Counted from the stretch's first letter, positions 15,595 through 25,643 are shown. The stretch: 64,000 bases of DNA from Fulvivirga marina (GCF_016775155.1 NZ_JAEUGD010000042.1:620001-684000), one strand, 5' to 3'. Made by a program: numbers and translations. The notes: generated by a model from the letters alone, not told the origin.

Positions 15595-16344
15595 ATGAAA
15601 AATTTACTGATCGCAGTGCTTTTTGTGTTGCCTGGTATTTTATATTGCCAGACAGAAATTAACCAGTCTTTTGATGCTTCAGCAGTTAGTTCTATTAGTT
15701 TGAATTTTACATATCCAGAATTGATACAGATTAAAACATGGGACAAAAAAGAGTTGCTGATTAAAGGAACGGTTATGATCAATAATGGTGAAAATGACAG
15801 TGCTTTTAAGCTCAAATCAACACATGATAATAGTAAGCTTGTCATTAACTCTGAAATAGAAAATCTCGACGATCTCCCTAAGAAAATAACGGTCAAGAAA
15901 GATGGAGAGACTTATGTGTTTAATACAGATAACTGGAATGATCCGGAGTTAAAGAAATTTTATAAGGAGAATGGGCAGGGGCATGAATATGTCACACATG
16001 GTGTTCATAAAGAGATAAAACTGGAAATTTTCGTACCATCAAACAAAGCACTTGAAGTCAATGCAAAATATGGTATTGTTGAGGTGCTTTATTATGAAGC
16101 TTCGTTGGAAATCAATGCAAAATATGGTGGAGTTGATGTTAGCGTTTCTCCGTCTTCACGGCGTAACATACAGGCTCGAACAAAATTTGGGGAGATATTT
16201 ACCAATCTGGGCGATGATTTTGAATATACGCGAAGTGATGTACTTGATTATGGGAAATGGATCGTAGTGTCCAAAAAATTAAATGGAGGTGGAGTAAAGT
16301 GCTATTTAGAGTCTAAGTATGGCAATGTTTATATCAGGAAATAG
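15595..16344 (+). CDS. Exported DUF4097-type protein, paralog of the preceding one
   Basis: 249 aa with a signal peptide (about 1-19, ending LYCQ). Beta-solenoid-like repeats include LEVNAKYGIVEVLYYEA and LEINAKYGGVDVSVS, and it closes with SKYGNVYIRK. It resembles the upstream gene in length, signal peptide and C-terminus, indicating tandem duplication. Presumed role is in the periplasm or on the outer surface; function unknown. Downstream, CCTCGAAAG (16352-16360) can pair with CTTTCGAGG (16412-16420) across a long loop, a possible end of the transcript. Confidence 0.82.
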   Translation: MKNLLIAVLFVLPGILYCQTEINQSFDASAVSSISLNFTYPELIQIKTWDKKELLIKGTVMINNGENDSAFKLKSTHDNSKLVINSEIENLDDLPKKITVKKDGETYVFNTDNWNDPELKKFYKENGQGHEYVTHGVHKEIKLEIFVPSNKALEVNAKYGIVEVLYYEASLEINAKYGGVDVSVSPSSRRNIQARTKFGEIFTNLGDDFEYTRSDVLDYGKWIVVSKKLNGGGVKCYLESKYGNVYIRK

Positions 16345-16451
16345 AAAACCGCCTCGAAAGGTTTTTGATAGATATTTCTGACTTGTTTGAGGTGTTTAAA
16401 TGAAGATGAAACTTTCGAGGAAGCCTCCTATTAAATTAATTCCTTCGTTTG

Positions 16452-16895
16452 TTAGTGGGTTTTTAAATGATCAACCCTTTTTTGTCTTTCGTCAAGTGAA
16501 AATTTTCCTGATCCAGTAATAAATACCAAGATCAATAACGCTAATATGATAACTGCCATGGGTAATTCCATATAGTTATCGGAAGTAAGCATCATTTTAT
16601 AATTAAAAATGACTGCTCCGGCAAGTATGGGGATGTTCAAAAAGCTCATAAGCCGGGTGTAAGCTCCTAGAATAAGAATTATTCCACATACCAAATGAAC
16701 GAAAACGATAACCTGTCCGAGGTGTGCTGCAATGAAAATCCAGCCCACCGAGGCTATGTTTTCCGTAAAACTTTCAAAATTGATGGTAAAAATCGCTCCC
16801 TTGTAAACGATAAACAATCCTACCGCAATTCTAAGGAAATCTACCCATATCGGAGGGTGGATAGAATCCAGCCAATGGTTGAATTTATTGACCAT
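16452..16895 (-). CDS. DoxX family membrane protein
   Basis: 147 aa with four membrane helices (about 18-38, 50-75, 80-100 and 107-130) and the DoxX-type start FLRIAVGLFIVYKGAIF. Members are small inner-membrane proteins, some of them quinone-linked oxidoreductase subunits, but for most no function is known. It is convergent with the DUF4097 gene and has no obvious operon partner. Confidence 0.83.
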   Translation of the reverse strand: MVNKFNHWLDSIHPPIWVDFLRIAVGLFIVYKGAIFTINFESFTENIASVGWIFIAAHLGQVIVFVHLVCGIILILGAYTRLMSFLNIPILAGAVIFNYKMMLTSDNYMELPMAVIILALLILVFITGSGKFSLDERQKRVDHLKTH

Positions 16896-17032
16896 AATGA
16901 TTCTATTTTATCTATATATAATTTAGACAATATTACTGAGAAAATCAATTCCTGGATGTGTGATAAGTTTGGAGAAGGAAAAAGACCAGAGAAGGGTTAG
17001 TCTATGATGGTTGTTTCGATTGAAGAGCTAAG

Positions 17033-17070
17033 ACAGGCTACAGGGCTTTAGTGTGAGCCCTGTAGCCTGT
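17033..17070. terminator. Strong 15-bp hairpin, terminator or transcript end
   Basis: ACAGGCTACAGGGCT (17033-17047) and AGCCCTGTAGCCTGT (17056-17070) are perfect complements with an 8-nt loop, followed by TTTT on the plus strand. It lies 25 bp past the end of the minus-strand lipoprotein gene and probably ends that transcript, although its U-run faces the other way. Confidence 0.65.
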
Positions 17071-17094
17071 TTTAATCTTAGGATGGAAATTGGA

Positions 17095-17589
17095 TTATTC
17101 TTGAGTCTGAATATCCTTAAGTTGGTCTTTTGCGTTTTTCATAGCGCTCAACATCAATTTTCTGACTTTTTCTATTTCAGCTTTTTGCAGTGTGTAGTAG
17201 TTTATCACTTGCTCATGATCCTCTACGTTATCCTGAGGTTCAAAATCGCGCATCCATTGCATCATTGCTTCATCTGCCTCTTCTAGCTTCTTTATGCCAT
17301 TTTCTAGCGCCTGGAGAACTTCTTTATTGCTGTCCTTCTTTTCTCTGACCAGATCCAGTTTTACCTGAAGTTCACCTTTTAGTTTCATCATATTGTCCAT
17401 TTGAGGCATCACTTCATCGTGTACGGCCATCACTTCGTCATATAATGCCTTTTCAGCCCTTTCTTCTGCAGGCAATTCCTTGTCTTCAATGGTTATGTCT
17501 TCCGAACTCTGTTTTTTGCCTTCTCCGCATGATGAGGCAAATACTCCCAATGTTGTGCAAAGGCAGATGGTGTATATTAGTTTTTTCAT
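17095..17589 (-). CDS. Small helical lipoprotein, unknown function
   Basis: 164 aa from MKKLIYTICLCTTLGVFASSC. An upstream in-frame ATG at 17640 is unlikely because it puts 17 residues before the signal peptide. The lipobox ASSC marks lipidation at Cys21. The mature part is long charged helix (KLKGELQVKLDLVREKKDSN; IEKVRKLMLSAMKNAKDQLK), probably coiled coil. Viability-associated Bacteroidota lipoproteins of this look are poorly studied; no function is offered. It is divergent from the macroglobulin gene 129 bp away. Confidence 0.75.
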   Translation of the reverse strand: MKKLIYTICLCTTLGVFASSCGEGKKQSSEDITIEDKELPAEERAEKALYDEVMAVHDEVMPQMDNMMKLKGELQVKLDLVREKKDSNKEVLQALENGIKKLEEADEAMMQWMRDFEPQDNVEDHEQVINYYTLQKAEIEKVRKLMLSAMKNAKDQLKDIQTQE

Positions 17590-17718
17590 GATTTTGATTT
17601 TGGTTCTGACAAAAATATTGATTAGAAAAATTTCATACAAGCAACTATGTAATTAGCCTTATTTTTTAAATTATTTTCCGATATTGTTGTCCTTAGAATA
17701 TATAATCTTATAACTACT

Positions 17719-20700
17719 ATGACTGAAGTCAAAAGGACAAACAAAAATAAGTATTTCATTGGGGCGGGTATAGGCGTTGTTGTCGTGCTACTTGCATTTT
17801 TTTATTTTAATCGGACCGGTAAAGCAGGTAGTATTGAAGAAACTAAGGTAAACCCTGCCTTTTCAGCGTATATCTCCTCGTACACGGCAGGAGTGGTTTC
17901 CTCGAGTTCAAGTGTTCGTGTTCGTCTTGCAATGGATGTTGCTGATTCTACCCAGGTTGGTCAGGAAACGGACAAAGATGTCTTCAGTTTTGATCCAGGT
18001 ATAAATGGTAAGGCTGTTTGGGTTGACTCAAGGACGGTGGAATTTCAACCTTCGGAAAGACTTAAGTCAGGGCAGATTTATCAGGTTAAGTTTCATCTGG
18101 CAAAAGTTGCTAAAGTTGCAGAGGATCTGCAGGAGTTTGAATATCAGTTTCAGGTAGTAGAACAGAACTTTGATATAGAAATTGAAAATATCGAAACTGT
18201 TGATAAAACCACACTCAAGGAGCAGCAAATTGTTGGGGTGGTATACACAGCAGATGTAGCAGACAATGAAGATGTTGAAAAAACGGCTCAGGCTGTACAA
18301 GATGGAACAACTCTTCCTATGGCATGGAGTCATAACCAGAATGAACATAGATTTATCATAGGAGATGTCAAACGTAAAGATCAGAAAAGTACGGTTAGTG
18401 TCAGTTTGGATGGGTCTCCATTAGATGTCGAAAAAAAATTGAATGAAGAGGTAGTAATCCCTGCTTTAGGTGATTTTACTATGGTTGATGTTAAGGTGGT
18501 ACAAAGCCCGAATCAATATCTTATACTGCAGTTTTCTGACCCTATAAAACCAAAGCAAAACCTTGAAGGGCTTATTACCATTCAGGGGTTACGTACTTTG
18601 GACTTTGATATCAAAGGGAATCAAGTCCTTATTTACCCTCCGGTAAGACAAACAGGGGAAAAAACAGTTACAGTCTCTCCTGGTATTAGGAATATTCTCG
18701 ACTATAAAATGAAATCGGGAGATTCAAGGAACATTACCTTCGCCCAACAGAGTCCGGCAGTGAAACTGGTTGGGCAAGGAAATATCCTTCCAAGTTCTGA
18801 TGGTTTGATCTTTCCATTTGAGGCAGTAAGCCTGAAAGCTGTTGATGTTGAGATTATTAAAATATATGAAAACAATGTAATTCAGTTTTTGCAGACTAAT
18901 GATTTTGATGGCAATCAACAACTTAGAAGGGTAGGAAAACCAGTGTTGCGCAAAACTATTCCTTTAAATACTTCAGGTATTGTTGATCTTGGAAAGTGGA
19001 ATCGCTTCACCCTGGATATTTCAGAGTTGATAAAAACAGAGCCTGGAGCAATATATCAGGTGCGATTAAGCTTCAGAAAGCACCACTCAGCTTACTACTG
19101 TGGCGAAACTGAGGCTGAAGAAAATATGGTTCCTCTTGAGGAACAGGCCTGGGAGAATGATGAAGACGAGTTTAATGCTTATGATTCTTACGAATCTTAT
19201 CACTATGATCCTGAATATCGCTGGGATGAGCGGGACAATCCATGTCATGTTTCATATTATAGTAGCTACGGTAGAGATAAAAGTGTGAAAAGAAATGTAT
19301 TGGCCTCTGACCTCGGTATGATTGCCAAGCGAGGTAATAGTGGTGAATTAATGATTGCCGTTACAGACCTGAAAACGACAGAGCCTATAGCAGGTGTTCG
19401 GGTGGATGTCTATGACTTTCAGCAGCAAGTACTAGCTTCTGCCATTACTGATGCTGATGGTTTTGCAGTGATGCCTCTCAGTAAAAACCCGTTTGTAGTA
19501 GTAGCCAGTAGAAATAGTGAGAAAGGATATCTGAAAGTGAACGATGGCGCTTCTTTGTCATTAAGTAATTTTGATGTTTCTGGTTCAAAAATTGAAGAGG
19601 GGCTAAAGGGCTATATCTATGGCGAAAGAGGTGTATGGAGACCCGGAGATACACTGCATTTGACCTTTGTATTGGAAGATAAGCTTAAGAAACTTCCAGA
19701 GACCCATCCTGTAATATTTGAGTTGTATAATCCTTCTTATCAGTTAGACCGGAAAATGGTTCGTTCCACAGGTGAGAATGGCTTTTACAACTTTAGTGTG
19801 CCTACTAGTGCAGAAGCACCCACCGGTAACTGGTCTGCTAAAGTAAAAGTTGGTGGTGCAGAATTTTCTGAGCGGATCAAAATTGAAACGGTAAAGCCTA
19901 ACAGGTTAAAGATTAACCTTGACTTTGGAAAGGATAAAATAACCTCAGAAGATAGTCAGGTCAAGGGAGACCTTGAAGTGAAGTGGCTACATGGAGCACC
20001 TGCACGAAACCTAAAAGCCGAGTTTGAAGTACTGCTGGTTCCTTCAAAGACGAAATTTGATAAATTTCTGGCGTATAATTTTGATGATCCTGCAAGAGAC
20101 TTTCAGAGTGAAAGCCAAAAGGTTTTTGAAGGTTATGTGAATGACGATGGTAAAGCAACTGTAAATGCTAACCTGTCTACAGAATCTGCAGCGCCTGGTA
20201 TGTTAAAAGCTTTCTTTAAAGGTAAAGTATTTGAAGAGGGTGGTAATTTCAGTATCGATAACTTTTCAATGCCTTACTATCCTTATAACTCATTTGTGGG
20301 TATGAAGCTTCCTGAATCCAAATCATGGAGCAGGTTGTTCTACAATAAGCCTAATCAAATTGATATTGCCACCGTTAATGCAGAGGGGCAGCCGATTTCA
20401 AGAAATAATTTGGAGGTAGAAGTTTATAAGCTAGGCTGGCGCTGGTGGTGGAATCAGGATGGAGAGTCGGTAGCCAATTACATTAGCCGTAGCAGCATGG
20501 ACCCCAAAGTAAAGGGTAAAGTTAATACTACCAATGGGAAGGGTACATTTAAATTTGAGTTAGATGACTGGGGAAGGTACTACGTTAGAGTATGCGACCC
20601 CGTTAGCGGACATTGTACAGGAGAAATACATTACACATCATGGGGCGGAGATGGAGGCAGTGTGCCCGGTGGTGCTACCATGTTAAACTTCACTTCTGAC

Positions 20701-23307
20701 AAACAGAAATATCAGGTAGGAGAAAAAGTTACCGTTACCATACCAAGTAGTAATCAGGGGCGAGCTCTTGTAAGCATTGAAACAGGCAGCAGAGTACTGG
20801 AGACACATTGGGTGCAGACTCAAAAAGGAGAAACTACCTTTACATTTGAAGCATCCGGAGAAATGGCTCCTAATATTTATGTCTTTGTCACCTTGCTTCA
20901 AAAGCATGAGCAGACGGTGAATGACCTGCCAATTCGTATGTATGGAGTGATACCGGTTGCCGTTGAAGATCCCAAAACAATTTTAAAGCCGGTAATCCAG
21001 ATGCCAGATGTGCTTGTGCCTGGTGAGGAGGTGACCATTAAGGTTTCCGAGGAGGCTCAAAAGAAGATGACTTACACCGTGGCAGTGGTGGATGAAGGAC
21101 TTCTTGATCTTACTAAATTTAAAACGCCTAATCCATGGTATACTTTCTATGCTCGAGAGGCACTTGGTGTGAAAACCTGGGATTTGTATGAATATGTTCT
21201 GGGGGCGTTTGGTGGTAAGCTGGAAAGGCTGCTCGCTATTGGTGGTGACGATGAAGGTGTAGAAAAGCCTAATACAAAAGCCAACAGATTTGAACCTGTA
21301 GTCAAATATCTGGGGCCGTTTACGCTGGAGAAAGGAGAGATCAATACCCATAAGTTTATAATGCCGCAATACATAGGTTCTGTCAGAACGATGGTGGTTG
21401 CAGGCTATGAGGGTGCTTATGGCAGCGCAGAAAAGGCAACTCCGGTGCGTCAGTCGTTGATGGTATTAGGTACTCTGCCAAGGGTATTGGGCCCTGAAGA
21501 AACGGTTAAGCTTCCGGTTACAGTCTTTGCTCAGGAGCAGAGTGTGAAAAACGTAAAAGTGAAAATTGAAACAAATGACCTAATAGAAATTGTGGGATCT
21601 GCCACTCAATCGGTTACTTTTAATGAGGTTGGCGATAAGGTGATATACTTTGATTTAAAAGTCAAACCTCAGTTGGGGATAGGAAACGTCGATATCGTAG
21701 CTACATCGGGAGGTAAAACAGCGAATCATCACATTGAACTTGATGTGAGAAACCCAAATCCGCCTGTGGTGAAAGTGATGGATGCATTGCTGGAAGCAGG
21801 GCAGGCCTGGAATACAAATTTCGATCTTGTGGGTATGTCAGGTACAAATACTGCGACGTTGGAAATATCTAACATTCCTCCTATCAACCTTGAGAAGAGA
21901 TTGAAGTACCTCATTAGGTACCCTCATGGTTGTATAGAGCAAACAACATCTTCAGTTTTTCCTCAGCTTTACCTTACGGATATTACAGAGCTCAATGACG
22001 CTGAAAAGGCAAAAATTGAGTCAAACATCAAAGCTGGTATCGAGCGTCTGAAAACCTTCCAGAAGAGTGACGGAGGATTCTCTTACTGGCCGGGAGGGGA
22101 AGACTCCAATAGCTGGGGATCAACATATGCAGGTCATTTTCTCGTAGAGGCTGAAAAGCGTGGATATAACGTGCCGGGAAATATGCTCAGACAGTGGAAG
22201 CGCTATCAGAAGCGGAAAGCGGCAGAATGGAGGGAAAGAAGTAACAGCTACTACAGTTCGGAATTAATGCAGGCCTATCGCCTTTACACCCTGGCTCTGG
22301 CGGGAAATGCGGAAACGGGAGCTATGAATCGTTTGAGAGAAAAGGGTAATCTATCTTCAGCCGCAGCGTGGAGGTTAGCGGCTGCTTATGTGAAAGCAGG
22401 TCAAAAAGAGGCTGCAGAGAAACTGGTGGAAAACCTGGAGACAGTGGTGAAGGACTATCGTGAACTGAGCTATACCTACGGTTCTTCGACAAGAGATGAA
22501 GCTATGATCTTGGAAACATTGAGTATGCTGGACCAAAGGAAAAAGGCTGTTCCTGTTTTGCAAAGGCTGTCCGCTGCCCTTGGTGACAACGGCCGTTGGA
22601 TGAGTACACAAACCACAGCCTATAGTCTGATTGCTATAGGTCAGTTTGCCGGTGGTGAAAATCGCACAAAGGAAATAACTTTCAGCTATAAACTGAATGG
22701 AGCGGGAGCTGTAGAGACAGCAACGCAGCTTCCGGTTGCTCAGGCAAATCTCAATGTGCAAAAAGTAAATGGAAACAATATTGAGGTAAACAACCCTACT
22801 TCAGGAATCCTTTATGCACGGCTTATTATGGAAGGTACACCTACCAGAGGGCAGGAGCAGGCATCGGAAAGCAACTTGAAAATGAAAGTGTCATATACCA
22901 ATACCGATGGAGAGTACATCAATCCTGAAACTCTGGAGCAGGGAACGGACTTTGTAGCAGAGGTTACTATTACCAACCCTGGTGTAAGAGGTACATATGA
23001 AAATATGGCACTTTCCCAGATCTTCCCGTCAGGTTGGGAGATACATAATGCCAGATTGAATGATATGGAGGACTATACAGCAAAAGATAAGCCCGACTAT
23101 CAGGATATTAGGGATGATAGGGTTTATACTTATTTTAGTTTAAGGCCCAATGAGAAAAAAACTTTCAGAGTACTGCTGAACTCGAGCTATCAGGGAGGTT
23201 ACTATATGCCTGCCATCAGCTGTGAAGCTATGTATGATAATACAATCAGTGCAGTTATTGCTGGGAGGGAAGTGAAAGTAATTAAAGCAGGTAGTGATAC
23301 TCCTTAA
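17719..23307 (+). CDS. Bacterial alpha-2-macroglobulin family protein
   Basis: 1862 aa. A membrane anchor (about 12-28, GIGVVVVLLAFFYF) replaces the lipobox seen in YfhM-type members. The macroglobulin domains (MG2 near 650-740) are followed by the bait-type region, then the thioester motif CIEQ (Cys1405, in PHGCIEQTTSS) with the helical thioester domain (about 1390-1700; KTFQKSDGGFSYWPGG). Bacterial A2Ms trap and inactivate foreign proteases in the periplasm and are usually paired with PBP1C. A PBP1C gene is present at 40964, not adjacent. An unusual acidic, Tyr-rich insert lies at about 470-515. A terminator follows at 23334. Confidence 0.93.
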   Translation: MTEVKRTNKNKYFIGAGIGVVVVLLAFFYFNRTGKAGSIEETKVNPAFSAYISSYTAGVVSSSSSVRVRLAMDVADSTQVGQETDKDVFSFDPGINGKAVWVDSRTVEFQPSERLKSGQIYQVKFHLAKVAKVAEDLQEFEYQFQVVEQNFDIEIENIETVDKTTLKEQQIVGVVYTADVADNEDVEKTAQAVQDGTTLPMAWSHNQNEHRFIIGDVKRKDQKSTVSVSLDGSPLDVEKKLNEEVVIPALGDFTMVDVKVVQSPNQYLILQFSDPIKPKQNLEGLITIQGLRTLDFDIKGNQVLIYPPVRQTGEKTVTVSPGIRNILDYKMKSGDSRNITFAQQSPAVKLVGQGNILPSSDGLIFPFEAVSLKAVDVEIIKIYENNVIQFLQTNDFDGNQQLRRVGKPVLRKTIPLNTSGIVDLGKWNRFTLDISELIKTEPGAIYQVRLSFRKHHSAYYCGETEAEENMVPLEEQAWENDEDEFNAYDSYESYHYDPEYRWDERDNPCHVSYYSSYGRDKSVKRNVLASDLGMIAKRGNSGELMIAVTDLKTTEPIAGVRVDVYDFQQQVLASAITDADGFAVMPLSKNPFVVVASRNSEKGYLKVNDGASLSLSNFDVSGSKIEEGLKGYIYGERGVWRPGDTLHLTFVLEDKLKKLPETHPVIFELYNPSYQLDRKMVRSTGENGFYNFSVPTSAEAPTGNWSAKVKVGGAEFSERIKIETVKPNRLKINLDFGKDKITSEDSQVKGDLEVKWLHGAPARNLKAEFEVLLVPSKTKFDKFLAYNFDDPARDFQSESQKVFEGYVNDDGKATVNANLSTESAAPGMLKAFFKGKVFEEGGNFSIDNFSMPYYPYNSFVGMKLPESKSWSRLFYNKPNQIDIATVNAEGQPISRNNLEVEVYKLGWRWWWNQDGESVANYISRSSMDPKVKGKVNTTNGKGTFKFELDDWGRYYVRVCDPVSGHCTGEIHYTSWGGDGGSVPGGATMLNFTSDKQKYQVGEKVTVTIPSSNQGRALVSIETGSRVLETHWVQTQKGETTFTFEASGEMAPNIYVFVTLLQKHEQTVNDLPIRMYGVIPVAVEDPKTILKPVIQMPDVLVPGEEVTIKVSEEAQKKMTYTVAVVDEGLLDLTKFKTPNPWYTFYAREALGVKTWDLYEYVLGAFGGKLERLLAIGGDDEGVEKPNTKANRFEPVVKYLGPFTLEKGEINTHKFIMPQYIGSVRTMVVAGYEGAYGSAEKATPVRQSLMVLGTLPRVLGPEETVKLPVTVFAQEQSVKNVKVKIETNDLIEIVGSATQSVTFNEVGDKVIYFDLKVKPQLGIGNVDIVATSGGKTANHHIELDVRNPNPPVVKVMDALLEAGQAWNTNFDLVGMSGTNTATLEISNIPPINLEKRLKYLIRYPHGCIEQTTSSVFPQLYLTDITELNDAEKAKIESNIKAGIERLKTFQKSDGGFSYWPGGEDSNSWGSTYAGHFLVEAEKRGYNVPGNMLRQWKRYQKRKAAEWRERSNSYYSSELMQAYRLYTLALAGNAETGAMNRLREKGNLSSAAAWRLAAAYVKAGQKEAAEKLVENLETVVKDYRELSYTYGSSTRDEAMILETLSMLDQRKKAVPVLQRLSAALGDNGRWMSTQTTAYSLIAIGQFAGGENRTKEITFSYKLNGAGAVETATQLPVAQANLNVQKVNGNNIEVNNPTSGILYARLIMEGTPTRGQEQASESNLKMKVSYTNTDGEYINPETLEQGTDFVAEVTITNPGVRGTYENMALSQIFPSGWEIHNARLNDMEDYTAKDKPDYQDIRDDRVYTYFSLRPNEKKTFRVLLNSSYQGGYYMPAISCEAMYDNTISAVIAGREVKVIKAGSDTP

Positions 23308-23333
23308 ATAATTATTAGGCTTCTATAAAAAGG

Positions 23334-23368
23334 TGCCCGGAGATTCAAGGAAGCTTCGGGCATTTTTT
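23334..23368 (+). terminator. Terminator after the alpha-2-macroglobulin gene
   Basis: TGCCCGGAG (23334-23342) and CTTCGGGCA (23354-23362) form a 9-bp stem with one G-U pair, followed by six T. A near copy lies at 25610-25643. The rest of the 227-bp gap to 23535 shows no gene. Confidence 0.85.
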
Positions 23369-23534
23369 GACCCAACTCCATTATCTTTCTGTCCTGTTGC
23401 TGATGTTTTTCTGCTAACAACTAAATGTTGTAGTCACAAAGACCTCTTTCGAATATTAATACCTTTATTATCTATAAATTTTTTTAGAATAATCCAGAAA
23501 ATAATAATACCTTGCGGATTGATTTTTATGAGTT

Positions 23535-24116
23535 ATGTTTGAAGATTTTCCTGCTTGGTGGGATGCCCTGAGTATAATTGAGAAGATTTATTGGGGGTTT
23601 GCTATTCCATTTACTGTTTTATTTGTGCTTCAGATGGTGTTGACCCTCATTGGTGGAGAAGTTGAAACTGAAGGAGGAGCAGATTTTGATATTGAAACAG
23701 ACCATGGAGCAGGCTTTCAGTTCTTTACTATAAAGAACTTTGTTGCATTCTTTACCATATTTTCATGGACCGGTATCGCCTGTCAGGACGCAGGTCTGAG
23801 TATTTTAGGGACTATTGCGGTTTCAGTGATTGCCGGAGTACTCATGATGCTAATCATGGCGGCATTGTTTTATTCCTTCAGCAAGCTTACAAGTAGTGGG
23901 ACCTTAAAATTGCAAAATGCTAAAGGGGGTGTTGGAGAGGTCTATCTTACGATAAAAGCAAAAAGGGGTAATATAGGCAAAGTGTCTATTATGGTGCAAG
24001 GCTCTTTTCGCGAGCTTGACGCCATTACGGATGATGATCAGGACCTTACCAATGGGATGGTTATCACAGTTCGGGATGTTATAAACGGCAATTTATTACT
24101 AGTATCTAAAAGTTAA
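23535..24116 (+). CDS. NfeD/YqiJ-like membrane protein with OB fold
   Basis: 193 aa. Three or so membrane helices (about 20-40, 65-85, 90-115) are followed by a C-terminal beta-barrel-like domain (about 120-190; GVGEVYLTIKAKRGNIGKVSIM) of the NfeD OB-fold type. NfeD-family proteins are encoded next to and act with flotillins in membrane microdomains. The flotillin gene starts 11 bp downstream, so the pair is almost surely one operon. Confidence 0.8.
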   Translation: MFEDFPAWWDALSIIEKIYWGFAIPFTVLFVLQMVLTLIGGEVETEGGADFDIETDHGAGFQFFTIKNFVAFFTIFSWTGIACQDAGLSILGTIAVSVIAGVLMMLIMAALFYSFSKLTSSGTLKLQNAKGGVGEVYLTIKAKRGNIGKVSIMVQGSFRELDAITDDDQDLTNGMVITVRDVINGNLLLVSKS

Positions 24117-24127
24117 CTTCAGTTTCA

Positions 24128-25588
24128 ATGGGTGAATCATTTATTATTATCGTAGCGGCCGTAGCCGTTTTTATTTTCGTCCTTTTAATAGGGCTTTTTA
24201 AGCGCTACAAGCGATGTCCTTCCGATAGAATACTGGTTGTTTATGGTAAGGTAGGTAAAGGTGGCGATGATCTGGGGCGTTCCGCCAAGTGTATCCATGG
24301 TGGGGCGGCATTTATCTGGCCTATTATTCAGGATTACGAGTTTTTGGACTTGACCCCAAGTTCTATTGAGGTTAATTTGACCAATGCGCTAAGTAGGCAA
24401 AATATTCGGGTTGATGTACCCTCAAGATTCACCGTAGGTATTTCTACTGAAGAGGGGGTTATGAATAATGCTGCTGAGCGACTCTTAGGACTTACCCAGC
24501 AAAATATACATGACCTGGCCAAAGATATCATATTCGGTCAATTGAGGCTCGTAGTGGCCACAATGGATATAGAAGAAATTAACAGCAACAGGGATAAATT
24601 CCTGGCTAACGTGGCGTCCAACGTTGAAGCTGAATTGAAAAAGATCGGCTTGAAGTTGATTAACGTTAACGTAACAGATATAAAGGATGAGTCCGGTTAC
24701 ATTGAGGCGTTAGGTAAAGAAGCTGCTGCAAAAGCTATAAATGATGCACGTAAAAGTGTAGCGGAAAAGACCAGAGATGGTATGATTGGTGAGGCCAATG
24801 CCGTGCAGGAGCAAAGGGTTAAAGTTGCTGATGCAGATGCAGGAGCCGTGGAGGGTGAAAACCTAGCCAAAATTAAAGTGGCTCAATCGGATGCTTCGAG
24901 GAGAGAGAAGGAAGCAGAGGCACAGAAAATAGCCATAGCTGCTGAAAAAGTTCAGGCGGCGAAGGCACTAGAAGAGGCGTACGCCGCAGAGCAGGAAGCT
25001 GAAAATGCAAGGGCCACAAGAGACAAAGCTTCGCAAACCGCTGATATTGTAGTGCCTGCCGAGATTGATAAACAGAAGGTGGAAATAGCCGCAGAGGCAG
25101 AAGCTGAGATGATAAGGAGAAAAGCAAAGGGTGAGGCTGATGCTATTTTATTTAAAAAACAAGCAGAGGCGCAAGGTCTCTATGAAGTACTTACTAAGCA
25201 GGCTCAAGGTCTGGAGCAAATAGTGAAGGCAGCAGGAGATAATTCTAAGGATGCTGTGTTGTTGTTGGTTGCAGACAAGCTGCCTGAACTCGTAAGAATG
25301 CAAACTGAAGCCATCAAGAATATCAAGATTGATAAAATCACTGTATGGGAAAATGGTAGTGAAAAGGATGGTAAAACATCAACGGCGAATTTCATATCAG
25401 GAATGTATAAATCAGTTCCTCCGTTACAGGAGATGTTCAATATGGCTGGTATGGAGCTTCCTGAATATCTCAAGGGAAAATCATCTGGAGAAATTCAGCA
25501 AATGGCAGAAGAAGTAAAGGGAAAGCAGGTTGCAAAAACTCCTGATAAACCCAAAACACCACCTGAAGAAAAAGGTAAAAAGGAGTAG
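24128..25588 (+). CDS. Flotillin-family protein (SPFH domain)
   Basis: 486 aa. The N-terminal membrane insertion helix (about 5-22) is followed by a SPFH domain (about 30-195; RCPSDRILVVYGKVG, FTVGISTEEGVMNNAAERL). Then comes a long Ala/Glu/Lys-rich coiled coil (about 195-355; EAEAQKIAIAAEKVQAAKAL, EEAYAAEQEAENARATRDKA) and a glycine-poor tail ending in a basic, proline-rich stretch. Flotillins form oligomeric scaffolds that organise membrane domains. Partner is the NfeD-like protein just upstream. Confidence 0.92.
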   Translation: MGESFIIIVAAVAVFIFVLLIGLFKRYKRCPSDRILVVYGKVGKGGDDLGRSAKCIHGGAAFIWPIIQDYEFLDLTPSSIEVNLTNALSRQNIRVDVPSRFTVGISTEEGVMNNAAERLLGLTQQNIHDLAKDIIFGQLRLVVATMDIEEINSNRDKFLANVASNVEAELKKIGLKLINVNVTDIKDESGYIEALGKEAAAKAINDARKSVAEKTRDGMIGEANAVQEQRVKVADADAGAVEGENLAKIKVAQSDASRREKEAEAQKIAIAAEKVQAAKALEEAYAAEQEAENARATRDKASQTADIVVPAEIDKQKVEIAAEAEAEMIRRKAKGEADAILFKKQAEAQGLYEVLTKQAQGLEQIVKAAGDNSKDAVLLLVADKLPELVRMQTEAIKNIKIDKITVWENGSEKDGKTSTANFISGMYKSVPPLQEMFNMAGMELPEYLKGKSSGEIQQMAEEVKGKQVAKTPDKPKTPPEEKGKKE

Positions 25589-25609
25589 ACCCAATACGGG
25601 GAATTCTTA

Positions 25610-25643
25610 TGCCCGGAGTTTCAAAGAAGCTTCGGGCATTTTT
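25610..25643 (+). terminator. Terminator after the flotillin gene, near copy of that at 23334
   Basis: TGCCCGGAG (25610-25618) and CTTCGGGCA (25630-25638) with five T. Over 33 bases it differs from 23334-23366 at only two loop positions. The remaining gap to 25870 holds nothing recognisable. Confidence 0.85.
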
